NCBI GenBank assembly: GCA_009695305.1
Contig: SIBG01000028.1
Span: 1 to 45,947 of the forward strand
Source of the DNA: Opitutus sp.
Lineage (GTDB): Bacteria > Verrucomicrobiota > Verrucomicrobiia > Opitutales > Opitutaceae
DNA length: 45,947 bases
Direction of reading: 5' to 3'
In this document: one piece after another, positions 7,757 through 16,001 of the stretch
How the letters are laid out: every line of letters starts with the position of its first letter
Position numbering within the stretch: position 1 is the stretch's first letter
The notes under the pieces: generated by a model
What the model saw: only the letters and a program-made list of their open reading frames with translations
Told to the model about the DNA's origin: nothing
The model's database searches: none
Made by a program: the position numbers and the translations under genes

Positions 7757-8583
7757 AGCACCGTCGCGCACAACAGCACGTAGTGCGCCCGGGCGCGCGC
7801 AGTGCACGCCTCCAGATCTTCCTCAGAGACACCGGCGAGCGTGAGCTTCGCGGGACTGCAAATCCAGCCACCCGTCTCTCCGGGCAAGTCCAGGCCGATG
7901 CGCGCGGCCACGCCGCACGCGAGATTAAGCACACCCGCACCAATGTTTGATTGCTCGTCTGCGAACGGATCGAAATGCCCGCGCACCGACTCGACCAGCT
8001 CCGCCGGAAACCGCCAGTGCGTGAGCAGCGTGGTCGTCACTTCCGCGGCGGTGACGCCGAACGTCGTTTTCTCCCATTCGGCGACGGAAGGCCATTCGGC
8101 CTCACCGGGATAGACCTGGCCGTGCGCGGCCGCGTCGATGATGACCCGGCCGAGCGTCCGCAGCAGCCCGGCCGAATAGCCAAGCCCGGCATCGCGACCC
8201 GCGCGACCCGCGAGCAACTCCGCCGCGGCGGCGGTGGCGACCGAGTTTTCCCACAGCCGACTGGCCTTAAGCCGGTAGGTCGTGAGATTGCCCTGGCAAA
8301 CCTGCTGCGTGGCGGCGAGCCCAACGAGTTGGTAGAGTTCATACAACCCCACGCGGCCGACCGCGTCCTCGAGCGAGTCGCTCTTCTCGCGCAGGCCAAA
8401 AAGCACGCTGTTGCTCAACCGGACGACATGAAACGTGAGCGCGGGATCGAGCCGGATGAGCTGCACGATTTCTTCCAGATCGACCGCGGGATCGTCCACC
8501 AACGCGCGCAGCCGGCCAAGCGTCGCGGCGGCGGGGGCGAGTTTGTTGCCCAAGGTGATGATGGTGTCGCGGGAAAGTGGCAT
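7753..8583 (-). CDS. HDOD-domain protein
   Basis: A 276-residue protein matching the HDOD family, a metal-less relative of HD phosphohydrolases used in bacterial signalling. Visible features are the N-terminal LAPAAATLGRLRALVDDPAV helix, VQLIRLDPALTFHVVRLSNS, the FGLREKSDSLEDAVGRVGLY segment (family pattern I-x-S-x-x-A-I-x-x-L-G), then AAELLAGRAGRD and YSAGLLRTLGRVII, and a late VRGHFDP segment. I chose the ATG at 8583 (MPLSRDT) over an upstream alternative at 8616 that adds only MPRGGGRTSPS. It converges on the RAYT element, and its stop codon is part of the REP. No output domain is fused, so its partner is unknown. Confidence 0.88.
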   Translation of the reverse strand: MPLSRDTIITLGNKLAPAAATLGRLRALVDDPAVDLEEIVQLIRLDPALTFHVVRLSNSVLFGLREKSDSLEDAVGRVGLYELYQLVGLAATQQVCQGNLTTYRLKASRLWENSVATAAAAELLAGRAGRDAGLGYSAGLLRTLGRVIIDAAAHGQVYPGEAEWPSVAEWEKTTFGVTAAEVTTTLLTHWRFPAELVESVRGHFDPFADEQSNIGAGVLNLACGVAARIGLDLPGETGGWICSPAKLTLAGVSEEDLEACTARARAHYVLLCATVL

Positions 8584-8655
8584 AGAGGGCGAAGTTCGCC
8601 CCCCTCCCCTCGGCACAAGCAGGCCGCAAGCTAAGCAAAATATTTGCGAGTCCCG

Positions 8656-9459
8656 CTAAAAATCCAGGGCCTTCAGCGGCCCAATTTTCACCTCGAACCG
8701 GTCGCCGTAGGGCTTCACCCGCTTGAAGTCCTCGCGCTTCAGCTCATAGGCGCGCCCGAAGGGCACGAAGAGGATCGACGCCGAGGCCGCGCCGCGGATC
8801 ACCGTCATCTGCGGCGGGTGTTTCGGATCGACGGATGAAAATTCGACGCTGCCCTCGCCTGACTTGATTTTCAGCACGATTTTTTCGCGCATCGGCTCGC
8901 GCAGTTTCACGGCGACGTTTTCGAAGGCGCCGCGCTCCTTGTTCACCCGCGCGGTTACGAGGAATTTTTCCGGCGGGAAGCGGTTGTTGCCCTCCTGCTT
9001 CAGCGGCACCGCGAAGGTCACGCTCCCGGCGTTTTCCTCGGCGACGGTGGCGCGCTCGAGGTCCATGAGTTCGCCGACCGTCTTGCGCTTCGGGTCAGGG
9101 CCGTCGCGCTCCTCGCGCTCGAGGCGCGCACCGCGTTTTTCACCCTGCCGCCGGAGCTTGGTCAGGTCGCTTGGGCCCGGTTCCTGGCCGTCGACTTTCA
9201 GCGGCCGGTATTGCTGGGCGTAGGGCAGCGAGGGATCGAACCGCACCACGGTCTCGTGCTTGGTTTTTCCGTTGGTGTCCTTCTCGATGGTCGTCTGCGT
9301 ATAGGCCCAGCGGTCGGTGTGCTGCGCGAGTTTTTCCAGGGCGGCCGCGAGTAACGGCGGCACCTTCGGCGCGGCGGCAGGCGGACTCGCGACTTCCGCC
9401 CACGCGGTGCCCGCGAGGAGGATCGACCGGAAGGCAAGCAGGAGAATCGAGCGGTGCAT
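8656..9459 (-). CDS. Exported protein of unknown function
   Basis: A 267-residue protein with a signal peptide (MHRSILLLAFRSILLAGTAWAE). The mature part has a tract starting WAYTQTTIEKDTNGKTKHET, a basic middle region (RREGEK-type residues, ERDGPDPKRKTVGEL) and two long beta-rich segments, KFLVTARVNKERGAFENVAVKLRE-like and VLKIKSGEGSVEFSSV. The pattern suggests a soluble beta-rich periplasmic protein with some resemblance to LolA/LolB-type or DUF-type outer-membrane accessory proteins, but I do not recognise the family. It lies between the HDOD gene and pckG in the same direction, with 42 bases to pckG. Confidence 0.75.
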   Translation of the reverse strand: MHRSILLLAFRSILLAGTAWAEVASPPAAAPKVPPLLAAALEKLAQHTDRWAYTQTTIEKDTNGKTKHETVVRFDPSLPYAQQYRPLKVDGQEPGPSDLTKLRRQGEKRGARLEREERDGPDPKRKTVGELMDLERATVAEENAGSVTFAVPLKQEGNNRFPPEKFLVTARVNKERGAFENVAVKLREPMREKIVLKIKSGEGSVEFSSVDPKHPPQMTVIRGAASASILFVPFGRAYELKREDFKRVKPYGDRFEVKIGPLKALDF

Positions 9460-9501
9460 GGCGGTGTGAACCGTGCCCCGCGGAATTCGTTCCGCAAGAT
9501 T

Positions 9502-11328
9502 TTACATCCGGCAGATCAGCAACTGGCGCTCGAAGATTAGTTCCTTCGGCAGGCGATCGTGCAGGTCGAGGAAGAGTTCCTCGTGGCCGATCACCTCCGC
9601 GCGCCAGGCCGCGCGATCGACGGCCTGCAACGCCTCGAATTTCTCCGGTGGGAAATCCAAGCCGGTCCAGTCGAGATCAGCATGGCGCGGCACCCAGCCG
9701 ATCGGAGTCTCCCGGCCGAGCGCGCGGCCGCGCGCGCGGTCGACGATCCATTTCAGGACCCGCATGTTTTCCGAAAAGCCGGGCCAGAGGAATTTTCCGT
9801 CGGCGTCCTTGCGGAACCAATTGACGTGAAAAATGCGCGGCGTCTCGCTCAGTTTCTTCTGCATCGAGATCCAGTGGCGGAAATAATCGCCCATGTGGTA
9901 GCCGCAGAACGGCAGCATCGCCATCGGATCGCGGCGCACCTTGCCAATCGTGCCGGCGGCGGCGGCGGTCATCTCGCTGCCCATCGTCGCCCCGGTATAA
10001 ACGCCCGCACTCCAGTTGAACGCCTGGTAAACCAGCGGCATCGTCGTCGCGCGCCGGCCGCCAAAAATGAAGGCGCTGAGCGGCACGCCCTCGGGATTTT
10101 CCCAGGCGGGATCGATCGTCGGGCATTGCGCCGCCGGCGCGGTGAAGCGCGCGTTCGGGTGGGCGGCTTTGGCGCCGGTGGCCTTCGCGATCGCGGGCGT
10201 CCACCGGTTGCCCTGCCAGTCCACGCATTCGGCCGGCGGCGCGTCGGTCATGCCCTCCCACCACACGCCGCCCTCCGGCGTGAGCGCGACGTTGGTGAAG
10301 ATCGTGTTCTTCGCGAGCGCCGCCATCGCGTTGGGATTGGTTTTCTGCGACGTGCCCGGGGCGACCCCAAAAAAGCCCGCCTCGGGATTGATCGCGTGCA
10401 GCCGGCCGTGGGCATCAGGCTTGATCCACGCGATGTCGTCGCCGACGGTCCAGATTTTCCAGCCCTTCTGCTTGAAGGGCGCGGGCGGGATCATCATCGC
10501 GAAGTTCGTCTTGCCGCACGCGCTCGGAAACGCGGCCGCCACGTAGGTCTTCTCCCCGAGCGGATCCTCGACGCCGAGGATGAGCATGTGCTCGGCCATC
10601 CAGCCCTCGTCGCGCGCCATGTTGGACGCGATGCGCAGCGCGAAACATTTCTTGCCGAGCAGCGCGTTGCCGCCGTAGCCGGAACCGTAGCTCCAGATCT
10701 CGCGCATCTCGGGGAAGTGGACGATGTATTTGTCCTGGTTACAGGGCCACGCGACATCCTGCTGCCCCTTCGCGAGCGGCGCGCCGACGGAGTGCATGCA
10801 CGGGACCACGCGCTTCTCGCCCCGGTCGATCTCCGCGAACACCGGGCGGCCGATGCGCGCCATGATGCGCATGTTGACGACGACATAGGGCGAGTCGGTC
10901 AGCTGCACGCCGATCTGCGCCATCGGCGAACCGATCGGGCCCATGCTGTAGGGCAGCACGAACATCGTGCGGCCCGCCATGCAGCCGGCAAAAAGTCCGC
11001 GGAGTTTTTTCCGCATCTCAAACGGATTGACCCAATTGTTCGTCGGCCCCGCCGCTTCCTTCGAATAGGAGCAGATGAACGTCCGGTCCTCGACGCGCGC
11101 CACGTCGGTCGCATCGCTCCGCGCATAGTAGCTACCGGGCCAGAGCTTTTGGTTGAGCTTGATGAACGTGCCGGCGGCGACCATCTGCGCACACAGCGCG
11201 GCATTTTCCGCCGGCGAGCCATCGACCCAGTGGACGGAATCGGGTCGGCAGAGGTCGGCCATCTTTTCCACCCAGCGCAGCAAATGTTTGTTTTCGCTCA
11301 GGGGCTTGGCGGCAGCGCGTTTTTTCAT
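9502..11328 (-). CDS. pckG: Phosphoenolpyruvate carboxykinase (GTP)
   Basis: A 608-residue cytoplasmic enzyme that converts oxaloacetate and GTP to PEP, CO2 and GDP. The GTP-type signatures are clear: the P-loop FPSACGKTN (residues 267-275, with the reactive Cys 271), VGDDIAW (295-301) for metal binding, [18 protein letters not shown], the GNRWTP and [16 protein letters not shown] segments, and [16 protein letters not shown] near the C-terminus. Length is normal for the family. The ATG at 11328 ([15 protein letters not shown]) matches family starts. It is divergent from the YciI-like gene, with 150 bp between them. With the prp genes it would channel C4 acids from propionate or amino acids into gluconeogenesis. 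Confidence 0.97.
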   Translation of the reverse strand: MKKRAAAKPLSENKHLLRWVEKMADLCRPDSVHWVDGSPAENAALCAQMVAAGTFIKLNQKLWPGSYYARSDATDVARVEDRTFICSYSKEAAGPTNNWVNPFEMRKKLRGLFAGCMAGRTMFVLPYSMGPIGSPMAQIGVQLTDSPYVVVNMRIMARIGRPVFAEIDRGEKRVVPCMHSVGAPLAKGQQDVAWPCNQDKYIVHFPEMREIWSYGSGYGGNALLGKKCFALRIASNMARDEGWMAEHMLILGVEDPLGEKTYVAAAFPSACGKTNFAMMIPPAPFKQKGWKIWTVGDDIAWIKPDAHGRLHAINPEAGFFGVAPGTSQKTNPNAMAALAKNTIFTNVALTPEGGVWWEGMTDAPPAECVDWQGNRWTPAIAKATGAKAAHPNARFTAPAAQCPTIDPAWENPEGVPLSAFIFGGRRATTMPLVYQAFNWSAGVYTGATMGSEMTAAAAGTIGKVRRDPMAMLPFCGYHMGDYFRHWISMQKKLSETPRIFHVNWFRKDADGKFLWPGFSENMRVLKWIVDRARGRALGRETPIGWVPRHADLDWTGLDFPPEKFEALQAVDRAAWRAEVIGHEELFLDLHDRLPKELIFERQLLICRM

Positions 11329-11478
11329 CGGAGCGCGACGCTACCCGCGCACCGGGCTGAGTAAACCGGAAAGACGGCGCGGCGCGCCGGGCAGTAGGCC
11401 ATTGCGCGGCCGCATTCGCCAGCAGTCACGCGCCCGCCGCGGCTCGACACGACCGCCGGCACCGCGCAGCCTGCACCC

Positions 11479-11913
11479 ATGAAAACCCGCCTCGCGCTTG
11501 TGCCATTGCTCTGGTTGGCCGTCCTCCACGCGCCGCCCGCTGCCGCCGCGCCCGCCGCCGACCTGATGGCAAAGATGACGACCTACTACTTTGGCCTGAT
11601 CACCATCGGCCCGAAAAGCGGAACGGGCACGGCCGAGGAGCGTGAAAAACTCCAAGCCGCCCACATGGCGAACATCGAGCGCCTGCACGCCGCCGGCAAA
11701 TTGCCCGTCGCGGGGCCGTTCATGGACAACGGCGCCTGGCGCGGAATTTTCATCTACAAATGCGCGACGCTCGACGAGGCGAAGGCCCTGGCCGCCTCCG
11801 ATCCCTTGGTGCAGGCCGGCCGACTCGTGGTCGAAATCCACCCGTGGCTGACGATGAAGGGCAACATCCTCGACCCCGAATTTCCGACCCCGCCACCGGG
11901 GCGGACGCCATGA
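11479..11913 (+). CDS. Exported YciI-like protein
   Basis: A 144-residue protein with a signal peptide (MKTRLALVPLLWLAVLHAPP, cleavage probably after AAAA) and a single YCII-related domain: TTYYFGLITIGPKSG, then AAHMANIERLHAAGKLPVAG, FMDNGAWRGIFIYKC, DEAKALAASDPLVQAGRLVV and EIHPWL. The conserved His/Asp pocket of the family can be recognised (HMANIERL; ASDP). Exported versions are common in Verrucomicrobiota and Bacteroidota. Function is unknown; the fold is related to muconolactone isomerase. Its stop overlaps the start of the next small gene (ATGA). Confidence 0.85.
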   Translation: MKTRLALVPLLWLAVLHAPPAAAAPAADLMAKMTTYYFGLITIGPKSGTGTAEEREKLQAAHMANIERLHAAGKLPVAGPFMDNGAWRGIFIYKCATLDEAKALAASDPLVQAGRLVVEIHPWLTMKGNILDPEFPTPPPGRTP

Positions 11914-12080
11914 CCAAGCTCTGCATCTTCGTCGGCACGACCATCGGCAGCTACGCGTTTTGGGCGCTGGGCGATAGCGTGCTGGGGCTCGGTTTCCTCG
12001 GGTCGTTCGTGCTCAGCGGCGTCGGCAGCGTGGCCGGCGTCTACACCGGCTGGAAACTCGCGCGCCGGCTGCAAGAGTGA
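11910..12080 (+). CDS. Small membrane protein
   Basis: A 56-residue protein (MTKLCIFVGTTIGSYAFWAL...) whose ATG overlaps the upstream stop codon in ATGA, a sign of translational coupling. It contains two short hydrophobic, Gly-rich segments (about residues 4-22 and 28-48) and ends KLARRLQE. This small two-helix, glycine-zipper-like type is often seen as an unnamed gene in Verrucomicrobiota. No function can be assigned. Confidence 0.68.
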   Translation: MTKLCIFVGTTIGSYAFWALGDSVLGLGFLGSFVLSGVGSVAGVYTGWKLARRLQE

Positions 12081-12120
12081 GCCGCGGCCCGCGGCGGCGA
12101 GCGCCGGCTTGAATCGCCCG

Positions 12121-12333
12121 ATGTCACGTTGCACGGTCCCGTCCGTGAGCGCACCCCCGCCCGATCAAAACCGCTGGTTCTTGGAACCCCTCCGCCCCCA
12201 TGAACCGATGTTGCGCGCGTGGCTCGCGAGCCGGTTTCCCCACAGCACGGAAAGCGACGACCTTGTCCAAGAGGCCTACGCCCACGCGCTCCCGGCCACG
12301 GCCCTCACGCCATCGGCTCCGCGTGCGCCGTGA
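12121..12333 (+). pseudogene. ECF sigma factor, N-terminal remnant
   Basis: The 70-residue reading starting MSRCTVPSVSAPPPDQNRWF contains FLEPLRPHEPMLRAWL, SRFPHSTESDDLVQEAYAHA, which is the beginning of sigma region 2 in ECF factors (pattern PHE-x-x-LRA-[WY]L, D-DLVQEAY). After that the frame becomes Ala/Pro-rich and stops. Regions 2.2 to 4 are missing, so this is the truncated head of a second sigma gene. The break lies about 50 bases before the 3' end of the CDF gene on the other strand. Confidence 0.65.
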
Positions 12334-12385
12334 CGTCGCCGATCGCCCGTAACCCGGAGGCGGAGAGCGAATCTTCGCGCCGGCT

Positions 12386-13294
12386 TCACTTCGCCGGCTC
12401 GATGTGCACCGTCACGTCGCTGATGCGGTGCGGCACCGATCCGATCAACGCGTCCTTCACCGCGTGCGCGATCGTGTGGCCCTCGCGCACCGTGAGTTCG
12501 CCATCCACGCGCACATGAATGTCCACGAGATGGCTGAGCCCGCTCTTGCGCACGCGACACTTGTCGAGCGCGCGCACCCCCGCCACGGCGAGCGCCAGCG
12601 CCCGCACCTCGTTTTCGAAACCCGTCGGCGCCGCCGTGTCCATCACGTCGCCGAGCGCCTTGCCGACCATCCCCACGCCGTTGAACGCGATGATGACGCA
12701 CGCGAAGAGCGCCGCCCAATCATCCGCCGTCTCCCAGCCCTTCCCACCTCACAGCGCGATGGAGATCCCCACAAACGCCGCCGCGGAGGTCATCGCATCC
12801 GCCCAGTGGTGCAGCGCCTCGACGCCCAGCGCCGTGCTGCCGGCCTCCTCCCCCGCCACGCCCATTCGCCGCGAAAACCACAGCTTCGTGATGATGACGC
12901 CAGCGAGCACCAGCAGCGTCCACCACGCCGGCCCCTGGTGCGGCGTGATGATCTCATGCACCGCGTGCACCGCGATCCAGCCCGCCACCAGAAAAATAAA
13001 CAGCGCCACCGCCAGCGCCGCGAGCGGCTCGGCTTTGCCGTGGCCATAGGGATGGTCCGCGTCCGGTGGCTGCGCCGCCACGCGAAATCCGGCCCACACG
13101 AGCGACGACGAAAGGATGTCGAGCAGTGACTCCGCTCCGTCGGCGATCAGCGCATAGGTGTGGCCGAAAATGCCGCCGGCAAACTTCACTGCGGCGAGCC
13201 CGGCGTTGAGCGCGATCCCGCGCAGGACGAGCCGCGCACTGTCGTTCGCGCGGCGCTGCACGGCGGCGTGGTGGCGGGCGAGTTCGAGGGGCAC
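12386..13294 (-). pseudogene. Cation diffusion facilitator transporter, interrupted by an in-frame TGA
   Basis: Read through, this is a 302-residue CDF exporter (Zn/Co/Fe/Mn out of the cytoplasm, proton-coupled). The N-terminal 181 residues contain five membrane segments with YALIADGAESLLDILSSS (helix 2 metal site D-x-x-x-D-like) and ALHHWADAMTSAAAF (helix 5 H-x-x-x-D site). A TGA at 12751-12749 follows SIAL. In exactly the same frame comes GGKGWETADDWAALFACVI (helix 6) and then the cytoplasmic domain (GMVGKALGDVMDTAAP, HLVDIHVRVDGELTVREGH, VTVHIEP). Everything else is intact. The start is GTG at 13294, since TAG lies in frame just upstream. The ATG at 12676 could express the cytoplasmic domain alone. 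Confidence 0.87.
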
Positions 13295-13379
13295 ACCGGA
13301 ACCCTAGGCGCGAACGTCACGCTGCCGCCAGCCCGCAATTGACCCCGTCACCCCCTCGCACCACACTTGCTCTCTTCCG

Positions 13380-13835
13380 ATGGCCGCCCAGATCAGCTCC
13401 TCGTCCTCCGATCCGGTGAAGCAGTTCTCCGTCTTTGCCGAAAACCGCATCGGCCGCCTCTACGATCTCACCGCCCTGCTCAAGGCGAATGACGTCCATG
13501 TCATGGCGATCACCGTGCTCGACACGACGGACAGCGCCATCATCCGCCTCATCGTCGACGACCCCGACAAGGCCCGCGAGCTGCTGGTCAATAATGATTT
13601 TCCCTACACCGAGTGCGACGTGCTCGCCATCGAGATCACCGACGAGTCCGCCTTGAAAGGGGTGCTCGCGGCGCTGTTTGAGGCGGAGATAAACGTCCAT
13701 TACGTCTACAGCTTCATCAAGCGCCCGGAGGGCAAGGCCGCGCTCGCGGTCAACGCCGAGGATCCCGACGTGGCCGCGCAGGCGCTCAACCAACGCGGCT
13801 TCCGCGTGCTCACGCGCCAGGACATCGCGCGGTAG
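13380..13835 (+). CDS. Tandem ACT-domain protein
   Basis: A 151-residue cytoplasmic protein made of two ACT-like halves: residues 14-80 (KQFSVFAENRIGRLYDLTAL, VHVMAITVLDTTDSAIIRLI) and about 84-150 (LAIEITDESALKGVLAALFE, INVHYVYSFIKRPEGKAALA). No catalytic domain is fused. Stand-alone double ACT proteins bind amino acids and usually regulate metabolism; the ligand and target cannot be read from sequence. The start at 13380 (MAAQISSSSSDP) fits the family. Its stop codon TAG (13833-13835) lies in GTAG at the head of a repeat-rich intergenic region. Confidence 0.85.
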   Translation: MAAQISSSSSDPVKQFSVFAENRIGRLYDLTALLKANDVHVMAITVLDTTDSAIIRLIVDDPDKARELLVNNDFPYTECDVLAIEITDESALKGVLAALFEAEINVHYVYSFIKRPEGKAALAVNAEDPDVAAQALNQRGFRVLTRQDIAR

Positions 13836-14015
13836 CAGCGGGAGGACGCGTTATCCCTAACCCGCGGTTGGCGGGCGCACGAGCCGAGGCGGCGGGTTAG
13901 TAAAAATCCCCGGGGCAAGCCCCGGGGCATTTGACAAGACCGCCGCAAACTCATCCGACCATAATGCAATTCGCGCTTAAACCCGTCCGTCCAACCAAGC
14001 CGAAGCAAGCTTCGG
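13832..14015. repeat. Cluster of palindromes behind the ACT gene
   Basis: Three palindromes follow in 180 bp. CTAACCCGC at 13857-13865 pairs with GCGGGTTAG at 13892-13900. CCCCGGGGC-AA-GCCCCGGGG is perfect at 13908-13927. CCGAAGC-AA-GCTTCGG is perfect at 14000-14015. The last two share a GCAAGC centre. The cluster starts with GTAGCAGCGGGAGGACG, which resembles the GTAG-headed REP at 29466 and contains the ACT gene's stop codon. No gene is seen in this stretch. Confidence 0.7.
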
Positions 14016-14058
14016 GGTATCGGACCCACAGCGAATGAAGGATAACCCGCCCTACCCT

Positions 14059-14598
14059 TCAGCCCTGAACTTCGCCCATCCGCTCGCACTCAAGTTCGTA
14101 GAGCCCGGTCATGTAGCCGTTCTCGAACATCGCGCCGACTTTCAGCTGACCGTAGAACGCCACCGGCACATCCATCATCGGTGCCACGCCTTTCTTCATC
14201 TTCACGATCACCCACTCGTTCATGTTGGGCACCGAGCCGAAGCAGCAAGCCATCGTGTTGCGCATGAGCAGAAATTCCGTCACGAGGCCTTTCTCCATTT
14301 TCACCGGCACCATGAAGCCGATCAGGACCGCCTTCTTGCCATGCCAGCCCTTCACCGTGGCGGGAATCTGTTCCTCGCCGGTCGGCGGCTTCGCGTTGGC
14401 ATCGGCCGCGGGATCGAATGCCGGCGGCACAAACACATACGACGCGAGCAGGTCGAAGCCGAGCTTCAGGTAACCGTTCTCCGTCGCCGGCGCCGCGACT
14501 TTGCCGGCGTCCGCGGCGGCCTCGGCCGCGTGCAACCATCCCCCGCCACCAGCCATGGCCATCAGTGCAGCAAGGATCAGGTGGCGGAAGGTTTTCAT
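14059..14598 (-). CDS. Exported DUF3299 protein
   Basis: A 179-residue protein with a signal peptide (MKTFRHLILAALMAMAGGGG...AAEA) and a DUF3299 domain: LKLGFDLLASYVF, IPATVKGWHGKKAVLIGFMV, PVKMEKGLVTEFLLMRNTMA, CCFGSVPNMNEWVIVKM and VPVAFYGQLKVG. The CCFG-x-x-P-x-x-NEW motif is strongly conserved in the family. It is the last gene of an ABC-transporter operon, 124 bp after the permease. In several proteobacteria DUF3299 genes sit with the same MacB-like permease and ATPase and respond to zinc; that link is knowledge of relatives, not evidence seen here. I found no zinc-regulator site. Confidence 0.85.
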   Translation of the reverse strand: MKTFRHLILAALMAMAGGGGWLHAAEAAADAGKVAAPATENGYLKLGFDLLASYVFVPPAFDPAADANAKPPTGEEQIPATVKGWHGKKAVLIGFMVPVKMEKGLVTEFLLMRNTMACCFGSVPNMNEWVIVKMKKGVAPMMDVPVAFYGQLKVGAMFENGYMTGLYELECERMGEVQG

Positions 14599-14722
14599 AC
14601 GGTAGTGACCTTACCCCGCCAGACCAGTTCGTCAAAAGGTCTTTTCAACCCCCATCCGCCGGGCTGCACCCCGCCTTCCGACGTCGGCGGGAGACCCATC
14701 CCACGGACCCGGGGCCCTCCAT

Positions 14723-15934
14723 TCAGGACAGTGGCGCGAGCGTTTCCGCGACGGGCGTGCGGTAGGCCTTCAGCGCCGGCACCACGCCGCCGAGCGCACA
14801 CAACGCGATCATCGCCAACGGACAAATCCACAGCACCGGCAGCCGCGCCGTTACGTCGAGCACGACGCCCGTCTGCGTGCGAATCACGCTGGCGACCCCG
14901 CTGAGCAGTCCGAAGTAAACCGCGTAGCCCGCAACCGCGCCCAGCGCGCCGATGCACGTCGCCTCCGCCACCACTGCCCCGAAAATCGTCCGTCGCCGCG
15001 CGCCGAGCGCGCGCAAAATCGCGAGATCCCGCCGCCGCGCACTCATCGAGTTGTAGATGCTCGCGAGCACCGAGCCCGCCGCCACCAGCGCGACGAGATA
15101 CGCCACGAGCGCGAGCACTTGGTCGAACCACGAGATCTTGCTGAATAGTTCCGCAATGATCGCGCCGACCGGATAGGCCAGCGTCAACCGGTTGCCCTGT
15201 TTGTTATACATCAGATCGAGCATGAAGCCCGCACTCGGCGTGCGGAGCTGGATGAGCACCGCGCTCACATCGGTCGCCGCCTTGGCGTCGTGGCCGCTCA
15301 TCGTCTGCAACCCGCGCAGCGGAATCCACACCACCCGATCCACCGGCGTGTTCGTCGGCGCGAGGAGGCCGACCACCGTGTAGGTGTCCGCGTGCTCGTT
15401 CTTTGCATCGAACGCCAGTCCGTGAAACGGATGAAACGTGTCGCCCACCTTCAGCCCGAGCCGTTGCCCCGCAAAACTCCCCGCGAGCGCCTCCTTGGCC
15501 TCGCCCTCCTTGGCGAAAATTCTTCCGCCGGCCTGCACCGCGAATTTTTTCCCCGGCGCGTATTCCACTTTCTCAAACAATTCCGGCAGCGTGCCCGCGA
15601 GCCGGTAACCGCGCAGATTGTCGCCGACCGCGAGCGGGATCGCCGCCTTCACCGCCGGGTGGCGCTTGACCATTTCGTAGTCGGCCCACGCCAGGTTGCC
15701 CGGCGACGCCTCCAGGTGGAAAATCGCGTTGAGCACGAGCTGGAGTTTCGACCCGCGCGCGCCGAGCACCGCGTCGAAGCCCGTCGTCGTCTGCGTGAAC
15801 GCCGTCTGCGACTGCGTCTTTACCATCCACACGCACATGAGCAACCCGCACGCGAGCGCGATGCTCCCCGCCGTGATGACGGTCGAAAGCGCATGCTGCC
15901 GCAGCGAACGGTAGATGATGAGTGGAAGGGTCAT
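14723..15934 (-). CDS. ABC transporter permease, MacB/FtsX-like
   Basis: A 403-residue inner-membrane protein. One helix lies near the N-terminus (ALSTVITAGSIALACGLLMC), followed by a periplasmic MacB-type region (about residues 45-270, beginning FTQTTTGFDAVLGARGSKLQ, then LVLNAIFHLEASPGN). Three helices follow (ALVAYLVALVAAGSVLASIY; ATCIGALGAVAGYAVYFGLL; LPVLWICPLAMIALCALGGV). MSARRRDLAILRALGARRRT is the coupling-helix segment typical of FtsX/LolC permeases. Family members take part in mechanotransmission or lipoprotein/metal handling rather than classical import. It lies 20 bases after the ATPase gene, within the same operon, and a perfect 25-bp inverted repeat occupies that junction. Confidence 0.9.
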   Translation of the reverse strand: MTLPLIIYRSLRQHALSTVITAGSIALACGLLMCVWMVKTQSQTAFTQTTTGFDAVLGARGSKLQLVLNAIFHLEASPGNLAWADYEMVKRHPAVKAAIPLAVGDNLRGYRLAGTLPELFEKVEYAPGKKFAVQAGGRIFAKEGEAKEALAGSFAGQRLGLKVGDTFHPFHGLAFDAKNEHADTYTVVGLLAPTNTPVDRVVWIPLRGLQTMSGHDAKAATDVSAVLIQLRTPSAGFMLDLMYNKQGNRLTLAYPVGAIIAELFSKISWFDQVLALVAYLVALVAAGSVLASIYNSMSARRRDLAILRALGARRRTIFGAVVAEATCIGALGAVAGYAVYFGLLSGVASVIRTQTGVVLDVTARLPVLWICPLAMIALCALGGVVPALKAYRTPVAETLAPLS

Positions 15935-15941
15935 GTCCGGG

Positions 15942-16001
15942 GTAGCGCGGTGCTTCAGCCCGCGTCCGGCTTCTTCGACGCGGGCTGAAGCACCGCGCTA
16001 C
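15942..16001. repeat. Perfect 25-bp inverted repeat with GTAG ends
   Basis: Arms 15942-15966 and 15977-16001 are perfectly inverted, each starting GTAGCGCGGTGCTTCAGC when read inward; the loop is 10 bases. Each arm is itself an imperfect REP-like hairpin. The element covers the end of the ABC ATPase gene, giving it a repeat-encoded tail, and sits eight bases before the permease ATG. A transcript would fold it into a very stable stem, which could lower permease expression relative to the ATPase or protect mRNA ends. Confidence 0.9.

Noticed and set aside
12749-12751. Selenocysteine at the TGA of the CDF gene
   Set aside because: The bases just after TGA are purine-rich with no stem-loop of SECIS type, and CDF proteins are not known selenoproteins.
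13832-14015. CRISPR-like repeat array
   Set aside because: The palindromes differ in sequence and spacing; there are no regular direct repeats with spacers anywhere in the window.
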